This document shows positions 24,096 to 25,150 of a DNA stretch of 25,150 bases, piece by piece. Under the pieces are notes generated by a model. It was not told the DNA's origin, searched no databases, and saw nothing but the letters and a program-made list of their open reading frames with translations. A program made the translations under genes and the position numbers. The DNA is from a virus: the IMG/VR virus record IMGVR_UViG_3300020445_000067, positions 1 to 25,150 of that record; one strand, written 5' to 3'. Position 1 is the first letter of the stretch, and each line of letters opens with the position of its first letter.

Positions 24096-24103
24096 TATTT
24101 ATT
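24096..24103 (-). promoter_or_regulatory. Possible late promoter at the thyX end
   Basis: The minus strand reads AATAAATA, one change from TATAAATA, overlapping the thyX stop codon. It could start transcription near 24089, ahead of the 82-aa gene and phoH. The stop codon itself forces part of the match, so this may be chance. Confidence 0.3.
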
Positions 24104-24740
24104 TCCATTCTAATGCTTCAGACACTAGAGGAAACTGTTCGGTGAATACACTACGGCATTCTTCTGCAATATCCATATGTTCCTTTTGAGTACCATGTGC
24201 AGATCTTAGATTGATATAATGAATCCAAGAACGGCATGATCCAGTCATATAAAGTCTTGTGGGTGTAGCAAGCGGTAAGACGAATCTGGCACATTCTTTG
24301 GCAATACCTGAATCAAGCATTTGCTTGTACAGTGCCATAGATTTATCAAAAATCTTTCGAATTTCAATTTCATAATGTTGTTTATCTAAGGGATCAATAT
24401 CATCAATTGAATTTTGACGATTTTTAGTATCTTGCCTACGAAGATCAAACATAGGAATAGTTTCATCAAGAAGACTACTATCAGCATATCTTTGAGAAAA
24501 CTCTTGATATGTAAAAGACCTGTGCCTCAAGATTTGGGCAGCAAGTCCTCTAGTTGTGTTTATTTCAACAGTCATATGAGCCTGTTCAAAAACAGACCAA
24601 TGACCATGATCACAACAATACTTTAGGAGTTTCGCTACTTTCGGATTCTCCTGATTCTTCGGGTTCGACACTCTCGCCACGTACCCCATCATCTCCTCCG
24701 CTTTCGGAGTCACTGATATTAACTTCACTTTCTGGGTCAT
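24099..24740 (-). CDS. thyX: Flavin-dependent thymidylate synthase ThyX
   Basis: ThyX makes dTMP from dUMP with FAD and methylenetetrahydrofolate, supplying the phage with thymidine nucleotides. The 213-aa protein begins MTQKVKLISVTPKAEEMMGY and contains GHWSVFEQAHMTVEI and the ThyX signature RHR-x7-S at residues 72-82 (RHRSFTYQEFSQRYA). The later LPLATPTRLYMTGSCRSW and HYINLRSAHGTQKEH also fit. Longer in-frame starts exist (ATGs at 24761 and 24755), but MTQKV matches the family start. The first 131 nt overlap the end of the preceding 130-aa gene in another frame, and this stretch is unusually rich in codons ending in G (20 of the first 43, not counting Met, against about 5 in the next 43). 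Confidence 0.93.
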   Translation of the reverse strand: MTQKVKLISVTPKAEEMMGYVARVSNPKNQENPKVAKLLKYCCDHGHWSVFEQAHMTVEINTTRGLAAQILRHRSFTYQEFSQRYADSSLLDETIPMFDLRRQDTKNRQNSIDDIDPLDKQHYEIEIRKIFDKSMALYKQMLDSGIAKECARFVLPLATPTRLYMTGSCRSWIHYINLRSAHGTQKEHMDIAEECRSVFTEQFPLVSEALEWK

Positions 24741-25002
24741 AATATTCGACATTTCCATCAACGTTTTGTATAGGGTGATCATGTAAAGGATCTGGTTCAG
24801 TCTGATATTGACCAAAACCATTTTTTTCGAATAATCGCTCATTTGCGATTCTAGCATTCACATTACGAAGTTCTCTTTTCAAACGAATGATTTCATCATC
24901 CTTATAATTGAATGGATTCTTTTCAGTGTCCTTTACAGCATTTTTGAGATACTTTCTAGCAACTCCTAAACTGTATGCGACATTAGACTGTGGGACTTTC
25001 AT
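24610..25002 (-). CDS. Hypothetical 130-aa protein with acidic tail overlapping thyX
   Basis: The function is not recognised. The N-terminal part, MKVPQSNVAYSLGVARKYLK onward to about residue 65, is helical and charged, with a possible coiled coil (DDEIIRLKRELRNVNARIAN). From about residue 88 the protein is a disordered-looking Ser/Glu/Asp tail (SDSESGGDDG, VEPEESGESESSE) with 14 acidic residues in 42, encoded over the start of thyX in the other frame. An extended -10 element lies just upstream, so it appears to be the first gene of the thyX operon. The N-terminal part reads as a normal gene. The tail is either a real overprinted extension or an accidental read-through of a gene that lost its stop. 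Confidence 0.72.
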   Translation of the reverse strand: MKVPQSNVAYSLGVARKYLKNAVKDTEKNPFNYKDDEIIRLKRELRNVNARIANERLFEKNGFGQYQTEPDPLHDHPIQNVDGNVEYYDPESEVNISDSESGGDDGVRGESVEPEESGESESSETPKVLL

Positions 25003-25022
25003 AATTTGATCTAATTGAATAT

Positions 25023-25031
25023 ATTATAGCA
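25023..25031 (-). promoter_or_regulatory. Extended -10 promoter for the 130-aa gene and thyX operon
   Basis: The minus strand reads TGCTATAAT, a perfect extended -10 element. The -35 position falls in the terminator hairpin and reads TTACGC, a poor match, which extended -10 promoters tolerate. Transcription would begin near 25016, giving a leader of about 13 nt without a clear ribosome binding site. Confidence 0.6.
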
Positions 25032-25032
25032 C

Positions 25033-25060
25033 AAAAAAGGGGGTTGCGTAAACCCCCTTT
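25033..25060 (-). terminator. Rho-independent terminator after the edge gene
   Basis: A 10-bp perfect stem, AAAGGGGGTT (25036-25045) and AACCCCCTTT (25051-25060), encloses loop GCGTA. On the minus strand the run continues as six T, then GTGC. It ends the gene whose stop is at 25080 and separates it from the promoter of the 130-aa gene two bases further on. On the plus strand only three T follow, all inside the stem. Confidence 0.87.
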
Positions 25061-25079
25061 GAATGCAAGTTTTTTGAAC

Positions 25080-25150
25080 TTAGGCAGTAACGAGTTTCTT
25101 AGAAACTTTAAGACCACGATACATCAGATCGTGACGTTGACGTTTTGCTG
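25080..25150 (-). CDS. 3' end of a gene cut by the window edge
   Basis: The minus strand reads AKRQRHDLMYRGLKVSKKLV followed by TA and TAA at 25082-25080; the other two frames are closed. It is basic and includes MYRGLKVSKK, loosely like small YRG-motif proteins of cyanobacteria and their phages (DUF4278-like), but 23 residues are too few to assign. It ends just before a strong terminator in the same direction, which supports a real gene end. Confidence 0.6.
   Translation of the reverse strand, partial: AKRQRHDLMYRGLKVSKKLVTA

Noticed and set aside
24610-24740. Sequencing frameshift fusing the 130-aa gene and thyX into one protein
   Set aside because: thyX has its own family-like start, the upstream frame has a proper stop, and no ThyX fusion of this type is known to me.
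24741-24857. Longer thyX reading frame starting at 24857
   Set aside because: The added residues do not look like ThyX, and the stretch is covered by the normal coding part of the 130-aa gene.

Overview
The window is a continuous piece of a T4-type contractile-tailed phage genome of the marine kind (cyanophages and related marine myoviruses). The evidence is a full set of T4-like tail, neck and replication proteins (gp26, gp27-, gp5-, gp48-, gp53-, gp54-, gp4-, gp32-, gp33-, gp59-like). Marine hallmarks are added to these: PhoH, a flavin-dependent thymidylate synthase, a PD-(D/E)XK nuclease and a DUF1825 protein of the cyanobacterial type. Base composition is AT-rich. I see no photosynthesis genes, tRNAs, integrase, insertion sequences or CRISPR array, so the host cannot be fixed; DUF1825 favours a cyanobacterial host.

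Layout. (1) Positions 1-17838, minus strand: the tail module, read leftward. A gp54-like tail-tube initiator is followed by gp26, a small reading frame reached by an apparent -1 frameshift, the tape measure protein, a gp27-like hub protein, a small His/acid-rich protein, a gp5-like OB-fold hub protein, a small beta-helix spike candidate, a 67-aa protein with its own perfect sigma70-type promoter, and a 2572-aa tail fibre/collar protein closed by a strong terminator. (2) Positions 17875-20227, plus strand: gp4, gp48, gp53 and an unrecorded 32-codon ORF, closed by a bidirectional terminator. (3) Positions 20240-25150, minus strand: a replication and nucleotide module: a 130-aa protein, thyX, an 82-aa protein, phoH, nuclease, gp33, gp59, DUF1825 and gp32, with the 3' end of one more gene at the right edge.

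Genes inside each block are tightly packed, mostly with ATGA or TAATG stop/start overlaps, so translational coupling is likely. Promoter-like signals fall into two classes. T4-type late elements (TATAAATA or CTAAATA) precede the tail fibre, gp26, gp54, gp4 and gp32. Sigma70-type elements precede the 67-aa gene, gp32 and the 130-aa gene. This fits a scheme where host RNA polymerase reads early genes and a gp33-dependent late polymerase reads virion genes, with gp32 served by both.

The observations most worth following are: a canonical -1 slippery heptamer (T TTT TTC) at the end of gp26 that would fuse it to the next frame just before the tape measure gene, the lambda G/GT arrangement in a T4-type phage; a 131-nt out-of-frame overlap of the 130-aa gene over the start of thyX with shifted codon use; two divergent late promoters forming a perfect inverted repeat; and a host-type promoter stacked on a late promoter ahead of gp32.
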